Assembly (NCBI GenBank): GCA_934675585.1
Contig: CAKUQY010000014.1
Span: forward strand, 1 to 51,372
From: an uncultured Opitutales bacterium
GTDB lineage: Bacteria; Verrucomicrobiota; Verrucomicrobiia; Opitutales; UBA953
Direction: 5' to 3'
DNA: 51,372 nucleotides
Notes under the pieces: generated by a model
What the model was told of the DNA's origin: nothing
The model's input: only the letters and a program-made list of their open reading frames with translations
Databases searched by the model: none
Program-made: the position numbers and the translations under genes
Shown here: piece by piece, positions 35,040 to 44,718 of the stretch
Position numbering within the stretch: the first letter of the stretch is position 1
Layout of the letters: every line of letters starts with the position of its first letter

Positions 35040-35714
35040 TTATTCTTCGATGTCTTCTTCGTCAGAATCGTCTTCGAGTTCGTCAGAATCAATCGGCTCT
35101 GCGTTGTAAATCAATTTACGTTTATTTTGCGGCAACGGCGAAAGCATCGCCGTAATTGCGCGTCCCATCAACTTGGGCTTTGCGTCAAGATTGGCAACAT
35201 GAGTCAATTTTTCAATCAATTTTGCCACGATATCGTAGCCGCGCTCGGTGTGTTCGAGCTCGCGAAAACGGAATTGCAAAGTAACTTTCACCTTGTCGCC
35301 GTTAAACAAAAACATTTCTGCGCGCTTAGCTTTGACGTATAAATCGTTGTCGCCAATGCCGGGACGCAATTTGATTTCTTTCAACTTAACGGCAACTTGC
35401 TTGTTTTGTTTTTGTTTTTTCTTTTCTTCGTACAAAAATTTTCCGTATTCTTGAATTTGGCAAACGGGAGGATTCGCCGTTGGCGCAATTTCAATCAAAT
35501 CAAGTCCTAATTTTTTTGCGACATCGAGTGCTTCTGCGGTCGAAATCACGCCCAATTTTTCGCCACGTGGACCGATGCAACGCACTTCTGGACAATGAAT
35601 GCGTTCATTGAGACGATGCGCATCGCCTTGACGACGATTATTGAATTTCCCGTTCCCGCCACGATTGTCGGGACGTTGCGGTTTATGACCCGCGAATTGT
35701 TTTGGAGCTGCCAT
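35040..35714 (-). CDS. infC: Translation initiation factor IF-3
   Basis: IF-3 binds the 30S subunit and checks start-codon pairing. The 224-residue protein has the IF-3 N-domain (RLNERI onward, EALDVAKKLGLDLIEIAP), linker KKKQKQNKQ, and C-domain (KLKEIKLRPGIGDNDL, GDKVKVTLQFRFRE). It has about 25 extra residues rich in Gly, Asn and Arg in front and an acidic tail (DELEDDSDEEDIEE) behind. It begins with ATG rather than the AUU/AUC often used for autoregulation. rpmI and rplT, its usual neighbours, do not follow; it is placed after rsfS. Confidence 0.95.
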   Translation of the reverse strand: MAAPKQFAGHKPQRPDNRGGNGKFNNRRQGDAHRLNERIHCPEVRCIGPRGEKLGVISTAEALDVAKKLGLDLIEIAPTANPPVCQIQEYGKFLYEEKKKQKQNKQVAVKLKEIKLRPGIGDNDLYVKAKRAEMFLFNGDKVKVTLQFRFRELEHTERGYDIVAKLIEKLTHVANLDAKPKLMGRAITAMLSPLPQNKRKLIYNAEPIDSDELEDDSDEEDIEE

Positions 35715-35741
35715 TCAGTTTATTTTATTGTTATAGAAAAA

Positions 35742-36281
35742 TTATTGTTCGAGCGAAATCGTTTCGCCTTGTTTGTAAAGCTCTTCAAGATTGTAATAAT
35801 CGCGTTTTTCTTCTGAAAACACATGAATCACAACATCGAACGCATCGACGCAACACCAACCCGATCCCGTTTCATTTTGCACGCGCGTGGCTCCCGCGGG
35901 AACGACTTCATCGATTGCTTTTTCAAGCGCAATGCGCAACGCACGCAAATGAGGGTCCGACGTTCCCGTCGCAATCACATAATAATCGGTAACCGACGAT
36001 TTCGCGCCAACCTCGATGACTTCGATATTTTTTGCCTTTTTTTCATCAAGCGCAGCAACGCAACGCTTTACCAAATCAAGTCCATGCCCTGGTTTCACGG
36101 GAACGGTTTTTGGGGCGGGAACGCTCTTTTTCGCGGGAACGCGTTTTTTTGGCGCTGCCGTCTTCTCAGATTTTGTCGCCGATTTTACAGATTTTTTTTC
36201 GGAAGTTTTAGCAACTTTTTTCTTCGCGGGAGCTTTTTTCTTCGCGGGAACGGCTTTTTCCGTCGTTGTTTTTTTGATCAT
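35742..36281 (-). CDS. rsfS: Ribosomal silencing factor RsfS with basic N-terminal tail
   Basis: RsfS binds ribosomal protein L14 and blocks subunit joining under starvation. The domain covers residues about 66-179, with VEVGAKSSVTDYYVIATG-like segment (IEVIEVGAKSSVTDYYV), SDPHLRAL, and GSGWCCVDAFDVVIHVFSEEKRDYYNLE. Residues 1-65 are a lysine/alanine-rich tail with repeated VPAKK and APAKK units, similar to the DksA-like protein at 21.7 kb. The gene lies three bases behind the yidD-nadD fusion, and nadD-rsfS is a common pair. Confidence 0.93.
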   Translation of the reverse strand: MIKKTTTEKAVPAKKKAPAKKKVAKTSEKKSVKSATKSEKTAAPKKRVPAKKSVPAPKTVPVKPGHGLDLVKRCVAALDEKKAKNIEVIEVGAKSSVTDYYVIATGTSDPHLRALRIALEKAIDEVVPAGATRVQNETGSGWCCVDAFDVVIHVFSEEKRDYYNLEELYKQGETISLEQ

Positions 36282-36284
36282 AGA

Positions 36285-37202
36285 TTATGCTTGTTCTTTT
36301 AAAGATTCATCGCCAAGCGCGGGAACGGGCTCGTAAAGTTTGTGCTTACGAATTACGCCAACAACGCCTTCGGGAACATATTCGCTCAATTCTTTATCGG
36401 TTAACTCGTGCGCTTTTTCACGAATGTAAGTCGAACTAATTGCGAGCGGTGGAACTTCAAGGACTTCGACGCTCACCACTTGTTGTAATTCTGGCGACAA
36501 CACTGGCAATTTATCGCCTCCGCGACACATCACCGCAAAACGCACAATGTGCGCCAATTCTTCAATGTCTTTCCACTTGCTAAGATTTGCGAACTGATCC
36601 GCGCCCAAAAGCCAATAAAGTTCAGCAAATGGAAATTTGCGCACAAAATGTTTTGCGGTTTCGATTGAATAACTAATACCGCCTTTGGTGATTTCGTAAA
36701 CAGAAACTTCAATATTTGTGCGACGCGCCAAGGCAACTTCGAGCATTTCTTTACGCGCCTCAATTGAAGCACGCGGTGTATTATCTTTTAAAGGCGATTG
36801 CGCCACGGGAACGAAAATCACGCGGTCGAGCCCCAGCGCATCGCGCGCCGTTTCTGCCAACGCCAAATGCGCATTGTGAATCGGGTCAAAACTGCCGCCC
36901 AAAATGCCGACTTTTTCGTGAGCGTTGCGCCAACGCCCTTTGGGAGGAACAGGATCGGCACCACCTGCGACAAATGGATTACAACGCAAAACTCGCCAAA
37001 TCGCCAATAAAGTGCCTTTCATAAAACCATGGCGTTGCAACGCTGTGAGCGCATACATCGAACAAGTTGGCTGAAAACGACAAAATGTTTCTGGGCCAAA
37101 CAAAGCGTGCAATATTGGCGACAAGACTTTACGATAAACGCCAATCAACGCCACCGAAGCGGTTACTGGCAAATTGTAAACATATTCAAGTTTTTTATTC
37201 AT
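36285..37202 (-). CDS. nadD: YidD-NadD fusion: membrane-insertion factor joined to nicotinate-nucleotide adenylyltransferase
   Basis: One uninterrupted 305-residue frame carries two proteins. Residues 15-87 are YidD ([40 protein letters not shown]), a small protein that aids membrane protein insertion. After a linker of about 9 residues, residues 97-290 are Nad[12 protein letters not shown] (104-114) is the nucleotidyltransferase motif and ISSTYIRE (255-262) the second. NadD makes nicotinate adenine dinucleotide. The order rpmH, rnpA, yidD is typical, and nadD-rsfS is too; here the two clusters are joined in one reading frame. Confidence 0.93.
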   Translation of the reverse strand: MNKKLEYVYNLPVTASVALIGVYRKVLSPILHALFGPETFCRFQPTCSMYALTALQRHGFMKGTLLAIWRVLRCNPFVAGGADPVPPKGRWRNAHEKVGILGGSFDPIHNAHLALAETARDALGLDRVIFVPVAQSPLKDNTPRASIEARKEMLEVALARRTNIEVSVYEITKGGISYSIETAKHFVRKFPFAELYWLLGADQFANLSKWKDIEELAHIVRFAVMCRGGDKLPVLSPELQQVVSVEVLEVPPLAISSTYIREKAHELTDKELSEYVPEGVVGVIRKHKLYEPVPALGDESLKEQA

Positions 37203-37282
37203 CGTTGCTGGGGCTACTTCTATTAAGAATAATCTCTTTTACAATTTTACGCGACAAAATTTTTGCAAAAACCAAACACCTG

Positions 37283-37657
37283 CTACTTTTTTTGAGCAAT
37301 TTGCCCTACCAAAAAACGCGCTCCCGCCACAAATTGCTCTGATAATTTAGCAAAAGGACGCGACAATGCGCTACGTTTTGCAATCAACAAAACATCAAAA
37401 TCTTGCGGGAACGCAGCTTGATTTTGACGAAAAATTTCACGAAAAATCCGTTTGGCACGATTGCGATCAACTGCACGATTGCCAATCATTTTTTTAGAAG
37501 CAATCACCGCAAAACGCGGGAACGACAACGGCGTTTCTGTCTCAACACGCACGGCACCAATCAACACAAAAGACCCGCAGTTATACCGCGAGCCTTCTGC
37601 TCTCAAGTGAGCAAACTCGGAATCTTTCCGAAGCTTATGTGACGCACCAAAGCGCAT
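37283..37657 (-). CDS. rnpA: Ribonuclease P protein component
   Basis: RnpA is the protein cofactor of RNase P, which trims tRNA 5' ends. From the ATG at 37657 the protein has 124 residues. The signature KKMIGNRAVDRNRAKRIFRE is present (conserved GNAVxRNRxKR), with a hydrophobic-basic N-terminal RFGASHKLRKDSEF. An upstream in-frame TTG would add three residues. It lies 15 bases behind rpmH. Confidence 0.94.
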   Translation of the reverse strand: MRFGASHKLRKDSEFAHLRAEGSRYNCGSFVLIGAVRVETETPLSFPRFAVIASKKMIGNRAVDRNRAKRIFREIFRQNQAAFPQDFDVLLIAKRSALSRPFAKLSEQFVAGARFLVGQIAQKK

Positions 37658-37672
37658 CAGTCGCAAAACCGC

Positions 37673-37807
37673 TTAAGCAGCGAGACGTTTACGACCTTGT
37701 GCACGACGGTTATTGATCACGGCGCGACCGCCACGAGTACGCATACGAGCACGGAAACCGCACTTGCGAGCGCGGCAAAGTTTTGATGGACGATATGTTG
37801 GTTGCAT
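37673..37807 (-). CDS. rpmH: 50S ribosomal protein L34
   Basis: A 44-residue frame on the minus strand encodes [20 protein letters not shown] at its start and ends [11 protein letters not shown], a complete L34 protein. A good ribosome-binding site AGGAG lies nine bases before the ATG at 37807. It begins the rpmH, rnpA, yidD-nadD, rsfS, infC run. Confidence 0.96.
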   Translation of the reverse strand: MQPTYRPSKLCRARKCGFRARMRTRGGRAVINNRRAQGRKRLAA

Positions 37808-37875
37808 AATAAATAACTCCTAAAAAATTGTTAAGTTTTCTTATTAAACCATTTAAATGCGACGAAGTCAAGAAT

Positions 37876-38256
37876 TTATTTCTTTTCCACAAATTGCACC
37901 AAGACACCTTGCGATGTTTTTGGGTGAACAAAACCGACGCCGAGCCCCGAAATCACGTTCCCGCCAGCGTTTTGCACTTGTTCAAGTTGCTTTTGCAAAT
38001 CGTCGGTTTCAAACGCAATGTGGTGTAAAAGATTGTTCCCGCCATTTTCTGCAACCGCCCGCGCCAGCGGCGAAGTTTGCGACACGGGAGCGATTAATTT
38101 TATTTGAATATTTTCCAAATAAAATGTCGCTTCAAACGCACGCTCATTGGGCATTTCTTTAATTTCGGGCTTGGGGAGTCCTAAAATTTGTGTATAAAAT
38201 GGCACTGCCTGTTCTAAAGTCGGCACGGCAATTGCAATGTAAGCCAGTTTTTTCAT
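37876..38256 (-). CDS. VOC-family protein, methylmalonyl-CoA epimerase-like, altered metal site
   Basis: The 126-residue protein follows the methylmalonyl-CoA epimerase pattern along its length: two beta-alpha-beta-beta-beta modules, SPLARAVAENGGNNLLHHIAFE... cut to its core LLHHIAFETDD, and GFVHPKTSQGVLV near the end. Of the four metal ligands known for these epimerases (His, Gln/Glu, His, Glu), only the central His is clear. The first is Tyr in AYIAIAV, the second Lys in IQIKLIAP, and the last Gln in VLVQF. It may therefore be a non-metal relative rather than an active epimerase. A sodium-pump decarboxylase operon that could use methylmalonyl-CoA is in the window. Confidence 0.75.
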   Translation of the reverse strand: MKKLAYIAIAVPTLEQAVPFYTQILGLPKPEIKEMPNERAFEATFYLENIQIKLIAPVSQTSPLARAVAENGGNNLLHHIAFETDDLQKQLEQVQNAGGNVISGLGVGFVHPKTSQGVLVQFVEKK

Positions 38257-38276
38257 TGAGTTTTTTTTAGTTAAAA

Positions 38277-39353
38277 TTAATCAATTTTGCGCCACCACAA
38301 ATCTTGCGGGAACGAATTTTGCAAAGTCATCGGAGCCCCAAGCTGCGGGAACGCCACCTGCGAATTAGCTGCATTGGCAGCATTATTAAATAATTCAATC
38401 GATTCTTTCCACGGGTGTTGCGCCAAATAAAAAGTTGCCCAATGAATAGGCACCACGCAACGCGCGCCAATATCCGTTCCCGCCAAAATCGCCTCTTCTG
38501 GAGTCATGTGAATATTTCGCCACTTTTCATTCCAAGCGTCAATTTCAAAAAGTGCCAAATCAAAGCCGCCCGAAAATTGCTCGCCAATGGCTTTAAAATG
38601 CGAGCCATAACCGCTATCTGCGCCAAATAAAATGCGCCGTCCCGCGCCTTCAAACACAAACGCGCCCCACAATGTTTGATTACGCGTTTCCAAAGAACGT
38701 CCCGAAAAATGTCGCGCGGGAACGCAATAAATTTTAACTTCTCCCGCTTGAAAATTTTCGCCCCAATTCAATTCAAAAATACGCTCTGCGGGAACGCCCC
38801 AATGTTTCAAATGTTCGCCCACGCCCAGACAAGTGATAAATTTCAAATTCGGCTGCGTTTTCGCCAAAAATTGAATCGTCGCACGCTCAAGATGATCGTA
38901 ATGATCGTGCGAAATAATCAAAAAATCAAGCGCGGGCAAATCTTTACGCGACAACGGAGCATCACAATAACGACGCACAACCCACGGAAACGGCGCGGCG
39001 TTGTCAAAAAGCAAATCCGTCGCAAAACGCGTTCCCGCAAGCTCCATTATCAGCGAAGAATGCCCAAGCCACCACATTTTGAAATCTCGAGACGGCGGGA
39101 ACGCAAAATTTTCGCGCGACAACGAAATCGGCTTTAAATCGCGAGGCGGCTTGTCCTTTGGAAAAATTAGCCAACTTAAATTTTTTGCCAATTTTGTATT
39201 TTTAGAATGCGTAGTAAGTTCCGTAGAATCCAAATTCTTAAAACGCCCATTCTCCCAATTTGCGAGCGATGCGAAACCAGACATTTGCTCAGGCGTCAAC
39301 TTCGCGCCCAATTCAGGATAAACATCATTCAATTGCAAACTTTTCCGTGTCAT
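38277..39353 (-). CDS. MBL-fold hydrolase, NAPE-PLD/UlaG-like
   Basis: The 358-residue protein has the metallo-beta-lactamase signature SHDHYDH (148-154), then CVPARHFSGR, FGADSGYG, and HWATF near the end. The N-terminal segment and the WWLGHSSLIMEL strand fit the group containing N-acyl-phosphatidylethanolamine phospholipase D and its bacterial relatives. A lipid or phosphodiester substrate is possible; none is shown by context. It is downstream of rplK but separated by a strong terminator. Confidence 0.85.
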   Translation of the reverse strand: MTRKSLQLNDVYPELGAKLTPEQMSGFASLANWENGRFKNLDSTELTTHSKNTKLAKNLSWLIFPKDKPPRDLKPISLSRENFAFPPSRDFKMWWLGHSSLIMELAGTRFATDLLFDNAAPFPWVVRRYCDAPLSRKDLPALDFLIISHDHYDHLERATIQFLAKTQPNLKFITCLGVGEHLKHWGVPAERIFELNWGENFQAGEVKIYCVPARHFSGRSLETRNQTLWGAFVFEGAGRRILFGADSGYGSHFKAIGEQFSGGFDLALFEIDAWNEKWRNIHMTPEEAILAGTDIGARCVVPIHWATFYLAQHPWKESIELFNNAANAANSQVAFPQLGAPMTLQNSFPQDLWWRKID

Positions 39354-39520
39354 AACTTTATTATAAAAAAACTTCCGCGGGAACGCGATAAATTAACGAC
39401 CCGCGGGAACGGGGAATAAAATCTTTGAAATCCTCTAATCTGCGGAAAAATTTCAATTGCGTTCCCGCGCTTCATTTTTGGACATTTCCATACTCTGCAA
39501 ATTTGCGTTCCTGCAAAACA

Positions 39521-39552
39521 AGAAAGGCAAGTTCTTGCGAACTTGCCTTTCT
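39521..39552 (-). terminator. Strong intrinsic terminator after rplK
   Basis: AGAAAGGCAAGTTC and GAACTTGCCTTTCT form a perfect 14-bp stem with loop TTGC, 18 bases behind the rplK stop, with a TTGTTTTG tail on the minus strand. This one does not contain the GGGAACG word. Confidence 0.92.
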
Positions 39553-39569
39553 GATTATTGATCAAGCGA

Positions 39570-39995
39570 TTAGTCAATCACTTCGATGCCCATCGAGCGA
39601 GCTGTGCCCTCAATCATGTGGGCAGCTTGATTTGCATCGACAGCGTTCAAGTCTTTTTTCTTGAGTTCAACGATTTCAAGAATTTGTTTGCGGGTTACTT
39701 TGCCAACTTTATTTTTGTTAGGCACGCCCGAACCGCTCTCGATCTTTGCTGCTTTTTTGAGGAGCACTGATGCAGGAGGAGTTTTGAGAACAAACGTAAA
39801 TGACTTGTCTTGATAAACAGTGATGACCACAGGAAGAATCATACCTGCTTGATCTTTTGTGCGAGCATTGTACTCTTTGCAGAATGCCATAATATTGACA
39901 CCTTTTGCACCGAGTGCAGGGCCCACAGGAGGTGCTGGATTTGCCGCGCCAGCAGGGAGCTGGAGGCGGATTTCACCGACTACTTTTTTTGCCAT
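39570..39995 (-). CDS. rplK: 50S ribosomal protein L11
   Basis: L11 forms the GTPase-associated centre with 23S rRNA. The 141-residue protein is full length: [35 protein letters not shown] and the C-terminal [10 protein letters not shown]. It follows nusG by 69 bases. rplA, normally next, is absent: the operon stops at the terminator. No GGGAACG word lies inside the gene. Confidence 0.97.
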   Translation of the reverse strand: MAKKVVGEIRLQLPAGAANPAPPVGPALGAKGVNIMAFCKEYNARTKDQAGMILPVVITVYQDKSFTFVLKTPPASVLLKKAAKIESGSGVPNKNKVGKVTRKQILEIVELKKKDLNAVDANQAAHMIEGTARSMGIEVID

Positions 39996-40064
39996 TTTCT
40001 TAAATATTTTAAAGTGTTAATTTACTAACGAATGCAAGTCGTAATTGTGTCTAAACACTGTGCG

Positions 40065-40649
40065 CTACACGTTTTTGACGTGTTGAGCATGGAAAAATTC
40101 AATGGTAACAGGAGTCAAGCGTTCAAAGAAATCAACCGAAACGGTAAGTTTTTGGTGATCATTATCAACCGCAGTAACAACGCCTTCCATATTCATAAAC
40201 GCGCCTTCGAGAATCTTCACCGTTTCGCCCACATTGAACGATTTTGACGGTTTAAATTTACCTTCAGCTTCGCGAATGACCTTGAAGACATTTTCCATCT
40301 CTTCTGCAGTCATTTGAATTGGATGATCATGACCCAAGAAATCAATTACACCATCGGTACTGCGCACAAACGACCATGGAGCCACATTTAAAGCACCATT
40401 TTCGTCATAGCAACGCATACGAATGAAAAGGTAACCTGGATAAAGCTTGCGTGTGCGCTTTAACTTTTTGCCATTGCGCATATCTTGAACGGTTTCTGTT
40501 GGCATCAAAATTTCTTTGATGTCATTTTCAAAACCTTCGATTTTGATTGTGCGCTCTAACGCTTGTTTTGCCTTTTGTTCAGCATTCACAAGTGTTTGCA
40601 GTGTATACCAAGTATTTACCCCCGCAGTATTTGTTTCTTCGTTTGCCAT
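40065..40649 (-). CDS. nusG: Transcription termination/antitermination factor NusG
   Basis: NusG bridges RNA polymerase and Rho or ribosome. The ATG at 40649 gives 194 residues. The NGN domain (TWYTLQTLVNAEQKAKQALE region, LYPGYLFIRM) and the C-terminal KOW motif (VGETVKILEGAFMNMEG) are clear. It sits between secE and rplK, the standard order. No GGGAACG word lies inside. Confidence 0.96.
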   Translation of the reverse strand: MANEETNTAGVNTWYTLQTLVNAEQKAKQALERTIKIEGFENDIKEILMPTETVQDMRNGKKLKRTRKLYPGYLFIRMRCYDENGALNVAPWSFVRSTDGVIDFLGHDHPIQMTAEEMENVFKVIREAEGKFKPSKSFNVGETVKILEGAFMNMEGVVTAVDNDHQKLTVSVDFFERLTPVTIEFFHAQHVKNV

Positions 40650-40713
40650 ATTTTTATCTATTGCCAAATTCCAAATCGTCAGATCTGGCTCAATTTTTCA
40701 GTGATTAATTTTG

Positions 40714-40932
40714 CTATTTTACTAAACTTGTCAAAAAGTTAATTAAATTATTCAACGAAAAGTCAAACGAAAAAATCAGCAAAGTCAATGCAAGAACAAC
40801 AACACAAACCACAATGGTGTATTGAACAAGCTCTTTTGGCTTTGGCCAAATCGATTTCTTGAAAACCTCTGAATATGTTTCATTCCAGAAGCGACGAATG
40901 GCTCCAATCGAATTAAATAACTTTTTAAACAT
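40714..40932 (-). CDS. secE: Protein translocase subunit SecE
   Basis: SecE is the small essential subunit of the SecYEG channel. The ATG at 40932 gives 72 residues with the conserved amphipathic segment (FWNETYSEVFKKSIWPKPKEL) cut here to its key WP(K/T)xxE motif, then a membrane span. The longer reading would enter the tRNA-Trp gene. It is followed by nusG at 64 bases. Confidence 0.94.
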   Translation of the reverse strand: MFKKLFNSIGAIRRFWNETYSEVFKKSIWPKPKELVQYTIVVCVVVLALTLLIFSFDFSLNNLINFLTSLVK

Positions 40933-40944
40933 AATTTTGGTTAA

Positions 40945-41018
40945 TGGCAGGGCAAGAAGGAATCGAACCCTCATGGACGGTTTTGGAGACCGCTATTCTA
41001 CCATTGAACTATTGCCCT
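40945..41018 (-). tRNA. tRNA-Trp (anticodon CCA)
   Basis: On the minus strand the gene starts AGGGCAATAG and ends TTGCCCTGCCA with encoded CCA. The anticodon loop is CTCCAAA, anticodon CCA. Its place between tuf and secE is common in bacteria. Confidence 0.96.
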
Positions 41019-41053
41019 ATTTAAAATTAACCCCTACACAATGTGTAAAGTTT

Positions 41054-41107
41054 GCTTTTGCCACGGCACTGGGGAACTCATCGTTCCCCATTCACCCACG
41101 CAAAAGC
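41054..41107. other. Nested hairpin between tuf and tRNA-Trp
   Basis: GCTTTTGC (41054-41061) pairs with GCAAAAGC (41100-41107), enclosing a second stem TGGGGAAC (41070-41077) with GTTCCCCA (41083-41090) around a five-base loop. It may be a processing site or an attenuator between tuf and the tRNA. There is no clear T-run. Confidence 0.5.
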
Positions 41108-41130
41108 GGGTTGCGCCACAGCAGGCTACC

Positions 41131-42339
<1,209 letters not shown>

Positions 42340-42386
42340 AGTATTTTATGATTTTATTGTTATTGTTATATGTTAATTTTTAAAAG

Positions 42387-42462
<76 letters not shown>

Positions 42463-42566
42463 AAATTATGCCTCGCAGTCTTTTGCGGCATAATAGACTT
42501 CTATTTCAACGCATTTTTGGCAAAATGTCAAATGTTTTTTCAAAATAATTGCGGGAACGCGGCATT

Positions 42567-43973
42567 TTAAAGGTTCCGCCTCACGCGCGTCGAGAGAATT
42601 TCCAACGCTTCACGGTATTTCACAACCGTTCTGCGAGCGATTTTTACACCTTGTTCTTCGAGTAATTGCACTAATTTTTCGTCTGAATACGGCTCGCCGC
42701 GTGGTTCACTTTCGATAAGTGCTTTAATTTTATTTTTAATTGCGACTTGCGAAAGGTTGCTGCCCACGTTCCCGTCAAGCGATGTTCCCGATTCGTTAGA
42801 AAAGAAATTGCGCAATTTCCAAAGTCCGAACGGTGTTTCCGCATATTTATCAGCGACCGCGCGCGTAATTGTCGTTGGGTGCAAGGACAATCTTTTTGCC
42901 AAATCCGCCATAATCAGCGGACGCAACGCGCTCGGACCTTCTTCAAAAAAATCTTTTTGCAACTCCAAAATCAACTTCCCGATCGCTTCGAGCGTGTTCC
43001 CGCGTTCTTCAAGAGCAGAAATCAGCTGCTTGGCATCGTGCATTTTTTGTTCAAAATAAATTTTATCCGCTCCCGTGATTTTTCCTTGCGCGAGCAATTG
43101 TTTATATTCCCGAGAAATGCGTAACACGGGCAGGCGTTCCCGCGCGAGCTTGACAGCCCACGTTCCCGCGGCATCGCGATAAAAAATCAAATCGGGCTCG
43201 ATAATTTGCGCGGGAACGTCTTCAGCGATTGCGCTTCGCGGGAACGCCGCAATAATCGCAATCGCTTTATCTAAATCTTCGCGTGTCGTTTTTAATTTTT
43301 CAACCAACTGCACAATGCGCCCCGCCAGCAATTCGTCAAAGCCATCGCGCACCAATCGCACCGCCAACGCATTTTTTGCGTATCCCGCGCGGTCAAGTTG
43401 CAACAAATAAAAATCGCGCAAATTTTCAGAAGCTACGCCCGCGGGCTCAAAACTGCGAAACAATTCCAACGCGCGCGCAAACTCTTTTTTATCCGCGTGC
43501 AAATTTTCACACAAAGTCGCCGCGGGAACGTCTAAAAATCCACGCCGATCAAGATGAAAATAAATTGCATTCAACAAATGACGCGTTTTATCGCTGACAA
43601 CCGCAAGCTCAATTTGACGCTCCAAATCTTCATAAACCGAATCTTTTGCCTCGACCGAATTAAAAAAATAATCGCGCCGACGTTGCGCCTCCGCGCTCGA
43701 AATCCCGTTCCCGCCAAGCTCATCGCCCAAGCGCCAATCATCGTTCCCGTCATCAATTTTTTCCGCGCCCTGCTCACTTTCGGGCTGACGCAATTCCAAC
43801 AGCGGATTCTGTTCAACGGCTTTTTCAAGTTCTTGATTCAGCGCCGCAATCGGTGTTTGCAACAAATGTAGCGACTGCAACTGCGCGGCAGTCAACTGTT
43901 GTTGCAACTCTGCACCAACACCAACGCCCGCCGAAACACTCGGCAATTGCTGAAATTCCGTTCCCGCCATCAA
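42567..43973 (-). CDS. rpoN: RNA polymerase sigma-54 factor
   Basis: RpoN directs transcription from -24/-12 promoters with enhancer-binding activators. The 468-residue protein has region I (QQQLTAAQLQSLHLLQTP, QNPLLEL), an acidic region II, and the C-terminal RpoN box ARRTVVKYREAL. Length is normal. An in-frame second Met follows the first. It is a single-gene unit; no sigma-54 activator is in the window. Confidence 0.96.
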   Translation of the reverse strand: MMAGTEFQQLPSVSAGVGVGAELQQQLTAAQLQSLHLLQTPIAALNQELEKAVEQNPLLELRQPESEQGAEKIDDGNDDWRLGDELGGNGISSAEAQRRRDYFFNSVEAKDSVYEDLERQIELAVVSDKTRHLLNAIYFHLDRRGFLDVPAATLCENLHADKKEFARALELFRSFEPAGVASENLRDFYLLQLDRAGYAKNALAVRLVRDGFDELLAGRIVQLVEKLKTTREDLDKAIAIIAAFPRSAIAEDVPAQIIEPDLIFYRDAAGTWAVKLARERLPVLRISREYKQLLAQGKITGADKIYFEQKMHDAKQLISALEERGNTLEAIGKLILELQKDFFEEGPSALRPLIMADLAKRLSLHPTTITRAVADKYAETPFGLWKLRNFFSNESGTSLDGNVGSNLSQVAIKNKIKALIESEPRGEPYSDEKLVQLLEEQGVKIARRTVVKYREALEILSTRVRRNL

Positions 43974-44309
43974 ATCTCATTATACGCGATTCCCCCACCA
44001 AGCGCGAAAACTAAAATTCTTCGCGGGAACGCTTTAGCTTTCAACTAGGGAACAAAGGTCATTTCAAAGGGAACTAAGCCACAAAAAACGCGTTCCCGCA
44101 ACTTTAGGGAAATCAAAAAATCTTAGTTCCCCCCTTAAATTTTCCCCATAGTTTCCATAGTTGAAAAAACTTCCCGCGCGTCTGCGTTGCCTTAGCAACG
44201 CGCCCAAAAAATCTTCGCGTCGTCGAGTTCTTCGTATGAGAAATTTTTCCGAGTTCCCGTTCCCGCGAAACCCATTCGTGCGATTCGTAAAATTCGTTGA
44301 CAAAAAAAA
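43974..44309. other. Repeat-rich gap upstream of rpoN
   Basis: No gene is supported. The stretch carries the CTTAGTTCCCC repeat (44114-44168) and the GTTGCCTTAGCAACGCGCCC repeat (44176-44251), shared with 6.1-6.3 kb, and several GGGAACG words. Confidence 0.65.
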
Positions 44310-44341
44310 GCGTTCCCGCGAAGTGAGTTTCACGGGAACGC
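44310..44341 (-). terminator. Intrinsic terminator built from an inverted GGGAACG pair
   Basis: GCGTTCCCG (44310-44318) pairs with CGGGAACGC (44333-44341), with an A-run before and a T-run after, so it can work on both strands. It lies 21 bases behind the stop codon of the glutamine synthetase remnant. Confidence 0.88.
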
Positions 44342-44361
44342 GATTTTTTGTTTTTTTTAGA

Positions 44362-44538
44362 TTATCGAACGAAAAGCAATTCGCGATATTTTGGCAACGG
44401 CCACATTTCGTTGTCGATCAAGAGATCGAGCTTGTCGATGTGATAACGAATCGTGTCAAAGCAAGGTGCGACAGTGTCGTGGTAAGCGATTGCGCGAGCG
44501 CGAGGATCTGCGATGAGATTTGCAGCTTTGCGCTCCTC
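44362..44538 (-). pseudogene. 3' remnant of type III glutamine synthetase
   Basis: The minus-strand frame ending at the TAA at 44362-44364 encodes about 58 residues. They include ADPRARAIAYHDTVAP, RYHIDKLDLLIDNE and the ending WPLPKYRELLFVR, which matches the C-terminus of type III (GlnN-like) glutamine synthetase, an enzyme of about 700 residues. No start codon and none of the remaining 640 residues are found upstream; above about 44540 the sequence changes to AT-rich DNA of the Rhs island. The terminator behind it is intact, so this is the true end of a native gene cut by the island or by a rearrangement. Confidence 0.8.
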
Positions 44539-44718
44539 TCCACTAAACTCTAAAAATATTTTTCATATATAATTTCATTTACAACAACAAACGCTCGATA
44601 CGACTACAGTATTCCTGTATAAAGATACTGTGTTTCATTATTTCCAAATTCAGGATTCCAAATACCAACGACTATAACCGCGAAAAAATTACCCGTCAAA
44701 CAAAAATATATGTTTGTT

